In this document: positions 1-7,147 of the stretch, piece after piece
Layout of the letters: every line of letters starts with the position of its first letter
Position numbering within the stretch: the first letter of the stretch is position 1
Origin: Bryobacterales bacterium
GTDB taxonomy: Bacteria > Acidobacteriota > Terriglobia > Bryobacterales > Bryobacteraceae
Direction of reading: 5' to 3'
Length of the DNA: 17,526 nt
Assembly: GCA_025462985.1 (NCBI GenBank)
Contig: JAOAPP010000161.1
Coordinates: 1 to 17,526 of the forward strand
Translations under genes and position numbers: made by a program
Notes under the pieces: generated by a model
What the model was told of the DNA's origin: nothing
The model's database searches: none
The model's input: only the letters and a program-made list of their open reading frames with translations

Positions 1-513
1 GCGATCGTCAATATAGATGGCTTCTTCAGGCGCAACCTGCGCCAGGCTCAAAGCCAGCCGCCACATCTCCAGATCTGGTTTACGCATATGGACGAAGTAG
101 GAAAAAATCATAAAGTCGGCCACATCACGCAATCCAAATCTCTTCACTCGATATTCGGTTAGTCCCTCGCCCTCATTGCTGATAAAAGCAAGCTTCAGAC
201 TGTTGGCAACTTTGACCCGGTGAAGCAGTTGGATGTTCTCAGGCCACGGTATCGATTGCTCGTATGCGTAATCACGAACCTGCTCGATCGTGAAAGCCTG
301 GCCGCCTGGGCAGAATACGCGTTTCAAGTAATCCTCGAACGTCATATATCCACGCTCATAACTGTCGAACATCAGACGATGCCGGCTCTGTATCCGGTCC
401 AGGTCGCAGCCGAAGTGCTTCGAGATCTTGATCCGCAGATCCGTGTCCCAGCCGTTCGTGCCAAGCACGCCGCCTATGTCGCTAAACAGTGCTACATACC
501 GCGATTCCGCCAT
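1..513 (-). CDS. HAD-superfamily hydrolase (partial, 3' end beyond window)
   Basis: An open frame runs from ATG at 513 through the left edge (171 codons, no stop). It shows the four HAD motifs in order: nucleophile motif FSDIGGVLG with Asp12, motif II Ser112 in ISNEGEG, motif III Lys145 in RKPD, and motif IV IDD at 168-170 just before the edge. The residue two after the nucleophile is Gly14 rather than Asp. This is the DxGG/DxGN form known from YihX-like and other HAD-IA phosphatases. Residues 20-90 form a helical cap, so a class I phosphatase or dehalogenase-like enzyme is likely; the substrate cannot be read. It lies 36 bases downstream of the SDR gene on the same strand, which suggests co-transcription and a role in sugar or sugar-phosphate metabolism (inference). 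Little of the protein should be missing, because motif IV is already present. Confidence 0.85.
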   Translation of the reverse strand, partial: MAESRYVALFSDIGGVLGTNGWDTDLRIKISKHFGCDLDRIQSRHRLMFDSYERGYMTFEDYLKRVFCPGGQAFTIEQVRDYAYEQSIPWPENIQLLHRVKVANSLKLAFISNEGEGLTEYRVKRFGLRDVADFMIFSYFVHMRKPDLEMWRLALSLAQVAPEEAIYIDDR

Positions 514-549
514 GGAGTCAGAGTCTCACAGGTGACCATGAGACAGCGT

Positions 550-1326
550 TCAAACGTTTACGCCGGACGCAAGGAAGCCGCCGTCGACGGCAATGCACTG
601 GCCGGTGATAAAGGTGGCCGCATCCGAGGCTAGAAAAATTGCGCTGCCAACAAGCTCGGTAATGCTGCCAAACCGTTTCATCGGTGTCCGCATCAGCAGT
701 TCGCGGCCCCGATCGGTGCCATCAAGCAGACCCGAATTCAGTTCAGTCCTGAACACTCCCGGAGCAATTGCGTTCACCGTGATTCCCTTCTGCGCCCATT
801 CGACGGCCAGACTCCGGGTAAGCCCCATCAGGCCGGATTTCGAAGTGGCGTAAGCTGCGACCTCAAAGAAACCCACATAGGTCGTCAGCGATGCAATGTT
901 GATCACGCGCCCGTGCCCGCTGGCTTCCAACGCCTTGTAGAACGACTGGCAGGCGCGCAGCGCACCGGTGACGTTCACATCCATCAGCGCATTCCAGCGC
1001 TCTTCTTCTACTTCAACGGTGGGCTTCCGGAAAATCTGGCCGGCCGAGTTCACCAGAATATCTACCCGGCCGAATTGGCCCAGAATGGCGTCCCGAAGGG
1101 CGTCGATCGAAGCGCGATCGGATGCATCGACGGGCATGCGCAGAGTCTTGCGCCCGAGGCTCTCAATTTCCTGGGCCGCTGCCGCGACAAGATTCTCCCG
1201 CCTGCCGGTCGATACCACGTCGGCGCCCGCTGCCGCCAGACCCGCCCCGATGGCGCGCCCAATGCCGGATGTGCCTCCCATGACGACCGCCACCCGGCCG
1301 GTGAGATCAAAAAGCTCCTTTGACAA
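550..1326 (-). CDS. SDR-family oxidoreductase, KduD / gluconate 5-dehydrogenase-like
   Basis: A 258-residue classical short-chain dehydrogenase, the usual length for the family. Visible motifs are the nucleotide-binding GGTSGIG at 17-23 (the usual Thr before it is Met16), NSAG at 93-96, catalytic Ser146 in INIAS, the YxxxK pair Tyr159/Lys163, and IAPGVFRTE at 187-195. The overall pattern resembles 2-deoxy-D-gluconate 3-dehydrogenase and gluconate 5-dehydrogenase, which interconvert keto and hydroxy sugar acids with NAD(P). The open frame continues upstream to 1506, but that part is not SDR-like. TTG at 1326 is chosen because a strong ribosome site lies ten bases upstream and the SDR fold begins right after it. 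The HAD gene follows. Cytosolic. The exact substrate is uncertain. Confidence 0.9.
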   Translation of the reverse strand: MSKELFDLTGRVAVVMGGTSGIGRAIGAGLAAAGADVVSTGRRENLVAAAAQEIESLGRKTLRMPVDASDRASIDALRDAILGQFGRVDILVNSAGQIFRKPTVEVEEERWNALMDVNVTGALRACQSFYKALEASGHGRVINIASLTTYVGFFEVAAYATSKSGLMGLTRSLAVEWAQKGITVNAIAPGVFRTELNSGLLDGTDRGRELLMRTPMKRFGSITELVGSAIFLASDAATFITGQCIAVDGGFLASGVNV

Positions 1327-1336
1327 AAGACTTACG

Positions 1337-1344
1337 CTCCTCTT
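1337..1344 (-). promoter_or_regulatory. Ribosome binding site deciding the TTG start of the SDR gene
   Basis: On the minus strand the sequence reads AAGAGGAG, ten bases before TTG at 1326. No ATG or GTG lies nearby in the SDR frame, so this site supports the TTG start over the long N-terminal extension to 1506. Confidence 0.65.
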
Positions 1345-1472
1345 ATGCCCGCAAGATTTGAGACCACTTGTCCCATCTTCGCAGTTTCCAGTTCGCACGC
1401 CCAATCCCAGAATCGAACAGCCGCAAAGGCGTCTCTGAGTCCTAAGCTGTTGAAAAGCCAGTAAGTACCCCA

Positions 1473-1490
1473 TTGGTCCCCGAAATGCCA
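1473..1490 (+). promoter_or_regulatory. Weak sigma-54-type promoter candidate upstream of the exporter operon
   Basis: The sequence TTGGTCCCCGAAATGCCA carries GG (1475-1476) and GC (1487-1488) separated by exactly ten bases, the fixed geometry of -24/-12 promoters. The -12 part (ATGC) matches 3 of 4 bases, but the -24 part (TGGTCC against TGGCAC) is poor. The predicted transcript start would fall only about nine bases before the ATG at 1509, leaving little room for a ribosome site. It is listed because the operon encodes its own sigma-54 activator. Confidence 0.2.
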
Positions 1491-1508
1491 CTGTCAGGGT
1501 GATCAATC

Positions 1509-2768
1509 ATGGATGTTCCTCGCGGAAAAGAAGTAGCTCGGCGACGCACGATCCGCCGTGTTGCGGTGATCGCGGCCGTCATCGTTGTCCTCTCGGGAAC
1601 CGGAGTCGCTGTCAGTCGTCTGAAGCCGGCAGCCCCCTCTGCCGAGATGGGCGAAATGTATATCGGCACGGTGAAACGAGGCGAAATGGAACGCCAAGTT
1701 CGCGGCTTGGGCCGTCTGACCCCGCAAGAGATTTACTGGATTGCTGCTGCCGTCGATTGCCGCGTCGTCAAAGTCGTGCGCCGTCCGGGTCTCGATCCCG
1801 TGAAGGCTAATGACACCTTGCTGGTTCTGAGCAATCCCGACCTGGAACTCGAAGCCGAAAAGGCGGAGTGGCAGGTTAAACAGGATGCGGCCAATCTAGC
1901 CAACCTGAAGGTGAAGCTGCAGAGCGAGAAACTGGACCAGCGATCCAGTCTCGCGGCGCTCGAGTCGCAGTATACGCAGGCGAAATTGACCGCGGACCGC
2001 GACACGGAGCTCACGCGGCTCAACCTCAAAAGCGATCTGGAGTCAAAGCTCTCTGTGGATCAAGCTACGCAGTTCCAGAATCGGGTAGCGCTAGAAAAGG
2101 AACGTTTGAGCATCGGCGATGAGTCGATCAAGGCTCAGATTGAAGCGCAGGAAGTCGCCCTCGCAAGCTCCCGGGCGAACTATCTCACCAAGAAAAAGCA
2201 GGTGGATAATCTAACCATTCGCGCCGGCATCGACGGCGTGCTGCAGGAAGTGGATGTCGAAGTCGGTCAGCGCGTGGCAACCGGCACGATCCTGGCGAAG
2301 GTCGCGGATCCAAAGAAGCTGAAGGCGGAGTTAAAGATCGCCGAAACGCAAATGAAGGATGTGCGCATTGGCCTTGACGCTTCGATCGATACTCGCAACG
2401 GTCTCATCCCTGGCCGGGTTATCCGGATCGATCCGGCCGCGCAGAACGGTACTGTCACCGTAGATGTCGCACTGCTGGGCGCTCTGCCTGCCGATGCCCG
2501 GCCGGAGTTGAGCGTGGACGGAACAATCGAAATCGAGCGCCTGCGCGATGTGGTGTTCGTCGATCGGCCCGTGTCCGGCGAACCCGAAGCCACCATCGGT
2601 CTGTTCAAAATCGAGCCTGACAGTAAAGGTGCAAACCGAGTCAACGTGAAGCTCGGACGCGCCTCCGTCAACACCATTGAAGTCCGCGACGGATTGAAAG
2701 TCGGGGACCGGGTCATTCTCTCTGACATGACGCGATACGACCAATATTCTAGAATTCGCTTGAACTAG
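1509..2768 (+). CDS. HlyD/MacA-type periplasmic adaptor subunit of an efflux system
   Basis: A 419-residue membrane-fusion protein. After a basic N-terminus (Arg11-13, Arg16-17) comes one membrane segment at about 18-36. Next are the first half of a barrel-sandwich domain (about 60-110), a long Glu/Lys/Gln-rich coiled-coil hairpin (about 112-232), the second half of the barrel (LTIRAGIDGVLQEVDVEVGQ, 235-254) and beta-barrel and membrane-proximal domains to the C-terminus. Such adaptors sit in the inner membrane and link an ABC or RND pump to an outer-membrane channel. It is followed by two MacB-type ATPases and a sigma-54 regulator pair on the same strand, so it is probably the adaptor of that exporter. 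A possible but weak sigma-54 site lies just upstream. No outer-membrane factor and no permease lie nearby. Confidence 0.9.
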   Translation: MDVPRGKEVARRRTIRRVAVIAAVIVVLSGTGVAVSRLKPAAPSAEMGEMYIGTVKRGEMERQVRGLGRLTPQEIYWIAAAVDCRVVKVVRRPGLDPVKANDTLLVLSNPDLELEAEKAEWQVKQDAANLANLKVKLQSEKLDQRSSLAALESQYTQAKLTADRDTELTRLNLKSDLESKLSVDQATQFQNRVALEKERLSIGDESIKAQIEAQEVALASSRANYLTKKKQVDNLTIRAGIDGVLQEVDVEVGQRVATGTILAKVADPKKLKAELKIAETQMKDVRIGLDASIDTRNGLIPGRVIRIDPAAQNGTVTVDVALLGALPADARPELSVDGTIEIERLRDVVFVDRPVSGEPEATIGLFKIEPDSKGANRVNVKLGRASVNTIEVRDGLKVGDRVILSDMTRYDQYSRIRLN

Positions 2769-2801
2769 ATGGCCATCTCACACGTAATTAGCTGAAGAAC
2801 T

Positions 2802-2806
2802 GGAGG
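2802..2806 (+). promoter_or_regulatory. Ribosome binding site of the first ABC ATPase
   Basis: GGAGG lies eleven bases before ATG 2818, slightly long but clear. It supports this start within the 49-base gap after the adaptor gene. Confidence 0.55.
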
Positions 2807-2817
2807 AATATCTAGCA

Positions 2818-3519
2818 ATGAATGCATCTGATCCCCTGATCCATCTTGAAGGCGTCACCAAGGTGTTTGTCACCGACGAGGTGGAAACGCACGCGCTGTC
2901 CGGGATTCATATCGATATTCAGCGTGGAGAGTACGTCTCGATTTCCGGGCCCTCCGGCTGCGGGAAATCAACGCTGCTCGCGATTCTGGGATTGCTTGAT
3001 TCGCCCAGTTCTGGGTCTTACACCCTGAACAACAAGCCCGTGCAGAGCCTGAAACTCTCTGAGCGCGCCAGGATTCGGAATCGCGAGATCGGCTTCATTT
3101 TCCAGGCCTTTAACCTCATTGGCGACCTCAACGTCTACGAGAACGTGGAGCTGCCGCTTACCTACCGCGGTATGGGATCCGCGGATCGAAAGAAAAAGGT
3201 GCACGAGGCACTTGAGCGCGTTGGCATGTCGCACCGGATCAAGCACTATCCGTCCCAGCTCTCGGGCGGTCAACAGCAGCGCGTCGCGGTTGCTCGCGCT
3301 TTGGCCGGCGATCCGTCCATCCTGCTCGCAGACGAGCCCACCGGAAACCTCGATTCGCAGAACGGTGAACAGGTCATGGATCTCTTGCGAGAGCTACACC
3401 GCGCCGGCGCCACCATCTGCATGGTCACTCACGATCCGCGCTATGCCCGTTACGCCGATCGCTCCATCCACTTATTTGACGGGCGAGTTGTTGAAGAAAA
3501 TATGGAGGTCCCCGTATGA
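2818..3519 (+). CDS. ABC transporter ATP-binding protein, MacB/LolD type
   Basis: A 233-residue stand-alone nucleotide-binding domain with every catalytic element intact: Walker A GPSGCGKST (44-52), Q-loop Gln96 in FIFQAFN, signature LSGGQQQR (148-155), Walker B ILLADEP (168-174), D-loop NLDS with Asp179, and H-loop His205 in VTHD. The sequence belongs to the MacB/LolD/FtsE class, which drives mechanotransmission-type exporters or lipoprotein release rather than channel-type import. It would act at the cytoplasmic face of the inner membrane with a separate FtsX/MacB-type permease. No such permease is encoded in the operon. The stop overlaps the start of the small membrane ORF by four bases (ATGA), which indicates translational coupling. 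Confidence 0.95.
   Translation: MNASDPLIHLEGVTKVFVTDEVETHALSGIHIDIQRGEYVSISGPSGCGKSTLLAILGLLDSPSSGSYTLNNKPVQSLKLSERARIRNREIGFIFQAFNLIGDLNVYENVELPLTYRGMGSADRKKKVHEALERVGMSHRIKHYPSQLSGGQQQRVAVARALAGDPSILLADEPTGNLDSQNGEQVMDLLRELHRAGATICMVTHDPRYARYADRSIHLFDGRVVEENMEVPV
3504..3508 (+). promoter_or_regulatory. Strong ribosome binding site of the small membrane ORF
   Basis: GGAGG lies seven bases before ATG 3516, inside the end of the ATPase gene. Its ideal sequence and spacing are the main evidence that the following short ORF is translated. Confidence 0.7.
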
Positions 3520-3728
3520 TCAGCAAAAACATCGACGTCATTGCGGTAGCCGTGCTGCTTGCAGTGATCGCCCTGTACTCAGAAGCTCGAAAAATGATGC
3601 CGCCTGAGGTCATCCCGAATCACGCGATGGTTGCTGCTAGCCACGCGAGCCGCGCAACGCGCTGCATTTTCACAAAGGTGCTCGACACACCCGTTCCGCC
3701 ACTGTCCCCGTTGTCTTTCTCTCGTTGA
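3516..3728 (+). CDS. Small single-pass membrane protein, unknown
   Basis: A 70-residue ORF whose ATG overlaps the TGA of the preceding ATPase (ATGA) and has a near-ideal ribosome site. Residues 7-21 (DVIAVAVLLAVIALY) form one hydrophobic segment after a short N-terminus with Lys4. The remainder is Ala/Ser/Pro-rich with Cys50 and no recognised domain. I do not recognise a family. Its place between two exporter ATPases suggests a small accessory subunit of the membrane complex or a cleaved secreted peptide (inference). It is far too short to be the missing permease, and an eroded permease remnant is another possibility. The coding case rests on the coupling, ribosome site and membrane segment, not on homology. 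Confidence 0.6.
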   Translation: MISKNIDVIAVAVLLAVIALYSEARKMMPPEVIPNHAMVAASHASRATRCIFTKVLDTPVPPLSPLSFSR

Positions 3729-3734
3729 GAAGAG

Positions 3735-3750
3735 CCTATGTCAACATAGG
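3735..3750 (+). other. Short perfect hairpin between the small ORF and the second ATPase
   Basis: CCTATG (3735-3740) and CATAGG (3745-3750) form a perfect six-pair stem with the four-base loop TCAA. There is no T-tract after it, so it does not look like an intrinsic terminator. It sits in the only sizeable gap inside the operon (3729-3784) and could be an mRNA processing or stability element, or chance. Confidence 0.35.
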
Positions 3751-3784
3751 GTTCGCTCGGTCTTAAGATACGAATAGCAACGGA

Positions 3785-4468
3785 ATGATCACTCTTCGTA
3801 ACATCGAAAAGTATTTCGAACACGGCCCGACCAAGACTTTTGTTTTGCGGCGCGTCAACCTCGACATCAAGGAAGGAGAGTTCATCTCCATCATGGGTCC
3901 TTCCGGCGCCGGAAAATCCACATTGCTTCACCTTCTGGGCATGCACGACAGCGCCTGGACGGGCGAATATTTCTTTGCCGATCACCCGATCCACAGGCTC
4001 AACAAGAAGGACAGGTCCGAGATCTACAAAAAGTACATCGGATTTGTTTTCCAGAGCTACCATCTGCTGGACTCTCTCACCGTTTACGAAAACCTGGAAA
4101 TTCCGCTTTCTTACCGCAACATGAAGAAAAGCGACCGGCAGAGCATTGTCTGCGACGCTTTGGATCGCTTCAACATGGTGGGCAAGAAGGACCTCTTCCC
4201 GAATCAGCTCTCAGGCGGGCAGCAGCAGTTGGTCGGCATTGCTCGCGCCATGATCGCCAGCCCCAAGCTGATCCTCGCGGACGAGCCGACCGGCAATCTC
4301 CACTCGAGCCAGGGTAAAGAAATCATGGAGCTCTTCAAAAAGCTGAACGGCGAAGGCACCACGATCATTCAAGTCACTCATAACGAAAAGAACGCCGAGT
4401 ACGGCGATCGTATTGTCTATATCGAGGATGGCTGGATACAGACCAATCCGGCAGCCCAGGCCGTATGA
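3785..4468 (+). CDS. Second ABC ATP-binding protein, MacB type with altered signature and D-loop
   Basis: A 227-residue nucleotide-binding domain related to the gene upstream but clearly diverged. Walker [10 protein letters not shown] (38-46), Q-loop Gln90, Walker B LILADEP (162-168, with the catalytic Glu) and H-loop His199 are present. Two positions are unusual: the signature reads LSGGQQQL, with Leu149 where MacB-type proteins have Arg, and the D-loop reads NLHSS, with His173 replacing the Asp that crosses the dimer interface. A heterodimer with the intact ATPase at 2818-3519, having one weak site, would fit (inference). A homodimer working with another permease is the alternative. No convincing ribosome site is visible before ATG 3785. 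The stop overlaps the regulator start by four bases (ATGA), so translation is coupled. Confidence 0.93.
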   Translation: MITLRNIEKYFEHGPTKTFVLRRVNLDIKEGEFISIMGPSGAGKSTLLHLLGMHDSAWTGEYFFADHPIHRLNKKDRSEIYKKYIGFVFQSYHLLDSLTVYENLEIPLSYRNMKKSDRQSIVCDALDRFNMVGKKDLFPNQLSGGQQQLVGIARAMIASPKLILADEPTGNLHSSQGKEIMELFKKLNGEGTTIIQVTHNEKNAEYGDRIVYIEDGWIQTNPAAQAV

Positions 4469-5832
4469 AGTCTGCGCCTTCTTCCCTGCGCATCCTGATC
4501 GCGGACGATCAGCCGGATGTGCTCGAAGCCCTGCGTCTTCTTCTAAAGCGCGACGGCTATAAGATCGAGTCGGCCGAGTCGCCGCAGCAGGCGCTCAGCG
4601 CCATCGAAAGCAAGGATTTCGACGCCGCCCTCATCGATCTGAACTACAGCCGCGACACGACATCCGGCGAGGAAGGACTGGAACTACTCGCCAACATCCA
4701 GAAGCTTGACTCTACCCTGCCCGTTATCGTCATGACCGCCTGGAGCAGTGTAGATTTGGCTGTCGAAGCGATGCGCCGTGGAGCCCGGGATTTTGTGCAG
4801 AAGCCTTGGGAAAATGAGCGCCTGGCGAGCATCGTCCGCACTCAGCTTGAACTGAGCGACGCAATCCGGCGTGGGCAGCGCCTTGAACTGGAGAACCAGT
4901 TGCTGCGCGGCGAGAACCTGCCCACGATGATCGCTGAATCGCCGGCCATGCGGCCTGTTCTCGAACTCATCTCCCGCGTCGGACCTTCGGACGCCAATGT
5001 CCTTATCGCCGGCGAGCCCGGCACAGGAAAAGAGGTTATCGCCCGAACACTGTTCGCCATCTCCAGCCGCGCCAACAAGCCCATGGTGACCGTGAATGCC
5101 GGAGGGTTGGCCGAGGGCGTTTTCGAAAGCGAACTCTTCGGGCACGTCAAGGGCGCTTTCACTGACGCGAAAATGGATCGCGTTGGCCGCTTCGAATTGG
5201 CGGACTCGGGAACTCTGTTTCTGGATGAGATCGCCAACGTCCCGATGAACCTGCAGGCTAAGCTGCTACGCGTGCTGGAAGTTGGGGAAATGGAGCGCGT
5301 TGGCTCGTCCAAAACCAAAAAGGTCGACGTGCGCGTAATTTCGGCGACGAACGCTAACCTCCCAGAGGAGGTTCAAAACGGACGCTTTCGGCAGGATCTG
5401 CTGTTCCGTTTGAATACCATTGAAATTCACATTCCGGCCCTCCGGGAGCGTAAGGCCGACATCGTTCCTCTTGCCAATTACTTCCTCGGCGTACACGCGC
5501 GCCGCTATCGGAAGAACATCATTGGCTTCGATCAAAATGCAATCCAGGCCATGCAGGAACATACATGGCAGGGTAACGTCCGCGAGTTGAATCACGTTGT
5601 TGAGCGTGCCGTTCTGATGACGACGGCCAGTTGTGTACGCGTCAGCGATCTCGCGCTACGGCCGGGGACAGCGAATCCGGGTCGTCTGGAAGAGATGAGC
5701 CTGGAGGAGGTGGAAGAGTTCCTCATCAAGAAGGCGTTGGCCCGTTTCGGCGGCAATGTGAGCCATGCTGCCGGTGCGCTAGGTCTCAGCCGCAGTGCTC
5801 TGTATCGCCGGCTGCAACGCTTTGGGCTTTAA
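4465..5832 (+). CDS. Sigma-54-dependent response regulator (NtrC family)
   Basis: A 455-residue activator with three domains. The receiver (about 8-128) has acidic residues Asp14/Asp15, phospho-acceptor Asp58, Thr91 and Lys113. The AAA+ domain (about 153-385) has Walker A GEPGTGKE (183-190), Walker B LFLDE (251-255) and the sigma-54 contact loop as GAFTDA (230-235) instead of GAFTGA. A Fis-type helix-turn-helix sits at about 428-452 (NVSHAAGALGLSRSALYRRL). It should bind upstream enhancer sites and open sigma-54 promoters once phosphorylated by the kinase encoded next. Its start overlaps the preceding ATPase stop (ATGA), so the regulator is made together with the exporter it probably controls. 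Another possible target is the promoter at 8161-8177. Confidence 0.95.
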   Translation: MKSAPSSLRILIADDQPDVLEALRLLLKRDGYKIESAESPQQALSAIESKDFDAALIDLNYSRDTTSGEEGLELLANIQKLDSTLPVIVMTAWSSVDLAVEAMRRGARDFVQKPWENERLASIVRTQLELSDAIRRGQRLELENQLLRGENLPTMIAESPAMRPVLELISRVGPSDANVLIAGEPGTGKEVIARTLFAISSRANKPMVTVNAGGLAEGVFESELFGHVKGAFTDAKMDRVGRFELADSGTLFLDEIANVPMNLQAKLLRVLEVGEMERVGSSKTKKVDVRVISATNANLPEEVQNGRFRQDLLFRLNTIEIHIPALRERKADIVPLANYFLGVHARRYRKNIIGFDQNAIQAMQEHTWQGNVRELNHVVERAVLMTTASCVRVSDLALRPGTANPGRLEEMSLEEVEEFLIKKALARFGGNVSHAAGALGLSRSALYRRLQRFGL

Positions 5833-7147
5833 GTTCAAAACCACTCATGAAGTGCGCGTGCTCTTGCTGGCGCTTGCCGCCGGACTTCCGGGCGTCGCAG
5901 TCAGCATCATTCTGCTATTGACTCACGGTTATCCGGGGCGTGTTCAATGGACCGTTGGCCTGCTGGTCGTCGGCCTGTGGCTCGGATTCGCCTTTGCGAC
6001 ACGCGAGCGAGTCTCGAACCCCCTTCGGACGTTGGCCAATCTGCTTGAGGCGATTCGCGAAGGCGACTACTCCATCCGCGCTCGCGTGGACAACCCGGAC
6101 GAACCGATGGGAGAGGTCATGCAGCAGATCAACGCCATGGCGGCCACTCTTCGAACACAGCGCCTTGGCGCGCTCGAAGCAACAGCACTCCTGCGTAAGG
6201 TCATGGAGGAGATAGACGTCGCGGTGTTCGCTTTCGATCCGCAACAAACACTGCGACTGGTGAACCGCGCGGGCGAACGACTGTTGGCCCAGCCTGCCGA
6301 ACGACTGCTTGCTCGCGATGCCACATCGCTCGATCTGGGTGAATACGTCATCGGTCCGGAGGAGCGGACCGTGCAGAAGTCGTTCCCGGGCGGTGTGGGC
6401 CGCTGGGGAATCAGCAGAAGCCAGTTTCGGGAAGGCGGCGTTCCCCACTATCTGTTGGTTGTCACCGATCTCACCCGGCCCCTGCGACAGGAAGAACTGA
6501 AGGCGTGGCAGCGGCTGGTCCGCGTGCTCGGACATGAGCTGAACAACTCCCTTACGCCCATCAAATCCATTGCGCAGAGCCTCGAACAACTGGTGAAAAG
6601 CAATCCGCGTCCTGACGATTGGGAAGAGGACACCGCCCGTGGGCTGAACGTAATCGCGAGCCGCTCGGAGGCGCTGAGCCGTTTCATGAGTTCGTATGCG
6701 CGCCTCGCCAAGCTGCCGCCTCCAAAATTCGTACCGATCGAGTTGAATAGCCTTCTGCGTCGCGTAGCCGCGCTTGAAACCAGGCTGCCGGTATTCTTCG
6801 AGGAAGTGTCGCCGATCACTATCCAAGGCGATACGGATCAGTTAGAGCAGGTTCTGATCAATCTCATTCGCAATGCCGTAGATGCAGCGCTCGAAACGGA
6901 CGGCCGCGTCTTCGTCCGGCACGAACGCAACAGCACCGCCGTCGATATCATCGTCCGTGACGAGGGGCCTGGCTTGTCGAACACTGCGAACCTGTTTGTG
7001 CCCTTCTTTACGACGAAGCGCGGCGGAAGCGGCATCGGGCTGGTGCTCAGTCGTCAGATCGCGGAAGCACACAACGGCTCAGTGACGCTGCGCAACGCGG
7101 TGGACGGACCCGGCTGCGAAGCGATCCTGAATCTGCCTCTTCAATGA
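5795..7147 (+). CDS. Membrane sensor histidine kinase (HAMP-PAS-HisKA-HATPase)
   Basis: A kinase of up to 450 residues. Two membrane segments lie at about 22-44 and 51-69 with almost no periplasmic loop, so it probably senses a signal in or at the membrane. A HAMP linker follows (about 70-122), then a PAS-like region (about 131-228), the phospho-acceptor His247 in LGHELNNSLTPI, the N-box with Asn360, G1 DEGPG (389-393) and G2 GSGIGL (411-416). The class is the NtrB/NtrY-like partner of sigma-54 response regulators. The start is uncertain: GTG 5795 gives the longest form, and TTG 5822 (in frame, within the regulator's final codons) or GTG 5852 are equally possible; none has a good ribosome site. 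All overlap or abut the regulator, indicating coupling. The stop overlaps the convergent lipA stop. Confidence 0.93.
   Translation: MLCIAGCNALGFKFKTTHEVRVLLLALAAGLPGVAVSIILLLTHGYPGRVQWTVGLLVVGLWLGFAFATRERVSNPLRTLANLLEAIREGDYSIRARVDNPDEPMGEVMQQINAMAATLRTQRLGALEATALLRKVMEEIDVAVFAFDPQQTLRLVNRAGERLLAQPAERLLARDATSLDLGEYVIGPEERTVQKSFPGGVGRWGISRSQFREGGVPHYLLVVTDLTRPLRQEELKAWQRLVRVLGHELNNSLTPIKSIAQSLEQLVKSNPRPDDWEEDTARGLNVIASRSEALSRFMSSYARLAKLPPPKFVPIELNSLLRRVAALETRLPVFFEEVSPITIQGDTDQLEQVLINLIRNAVDAALETDGRVFVRHERNSTAVDIIVRDEGPGLSNTANLFVPFFTTKRGGSGIGLVLSRQIAEAHNGSVTLRNAVDGPGCEAILNLPLQ

Noticed and set aside
1327..1506. N-terminal extension of the SDR frame to ATG 1506
   Set aside because: The 60 extra residues have no SDR character, would fill the divergent promoter region, and a strong ribosome site marks TTG 1326.
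5915..6826. 303-codon open frame antisense to the histidine kinase
   Set aside because: It is a shadow frame in GC-rich coding sequence; the plus strand carries complete kinase motifs.
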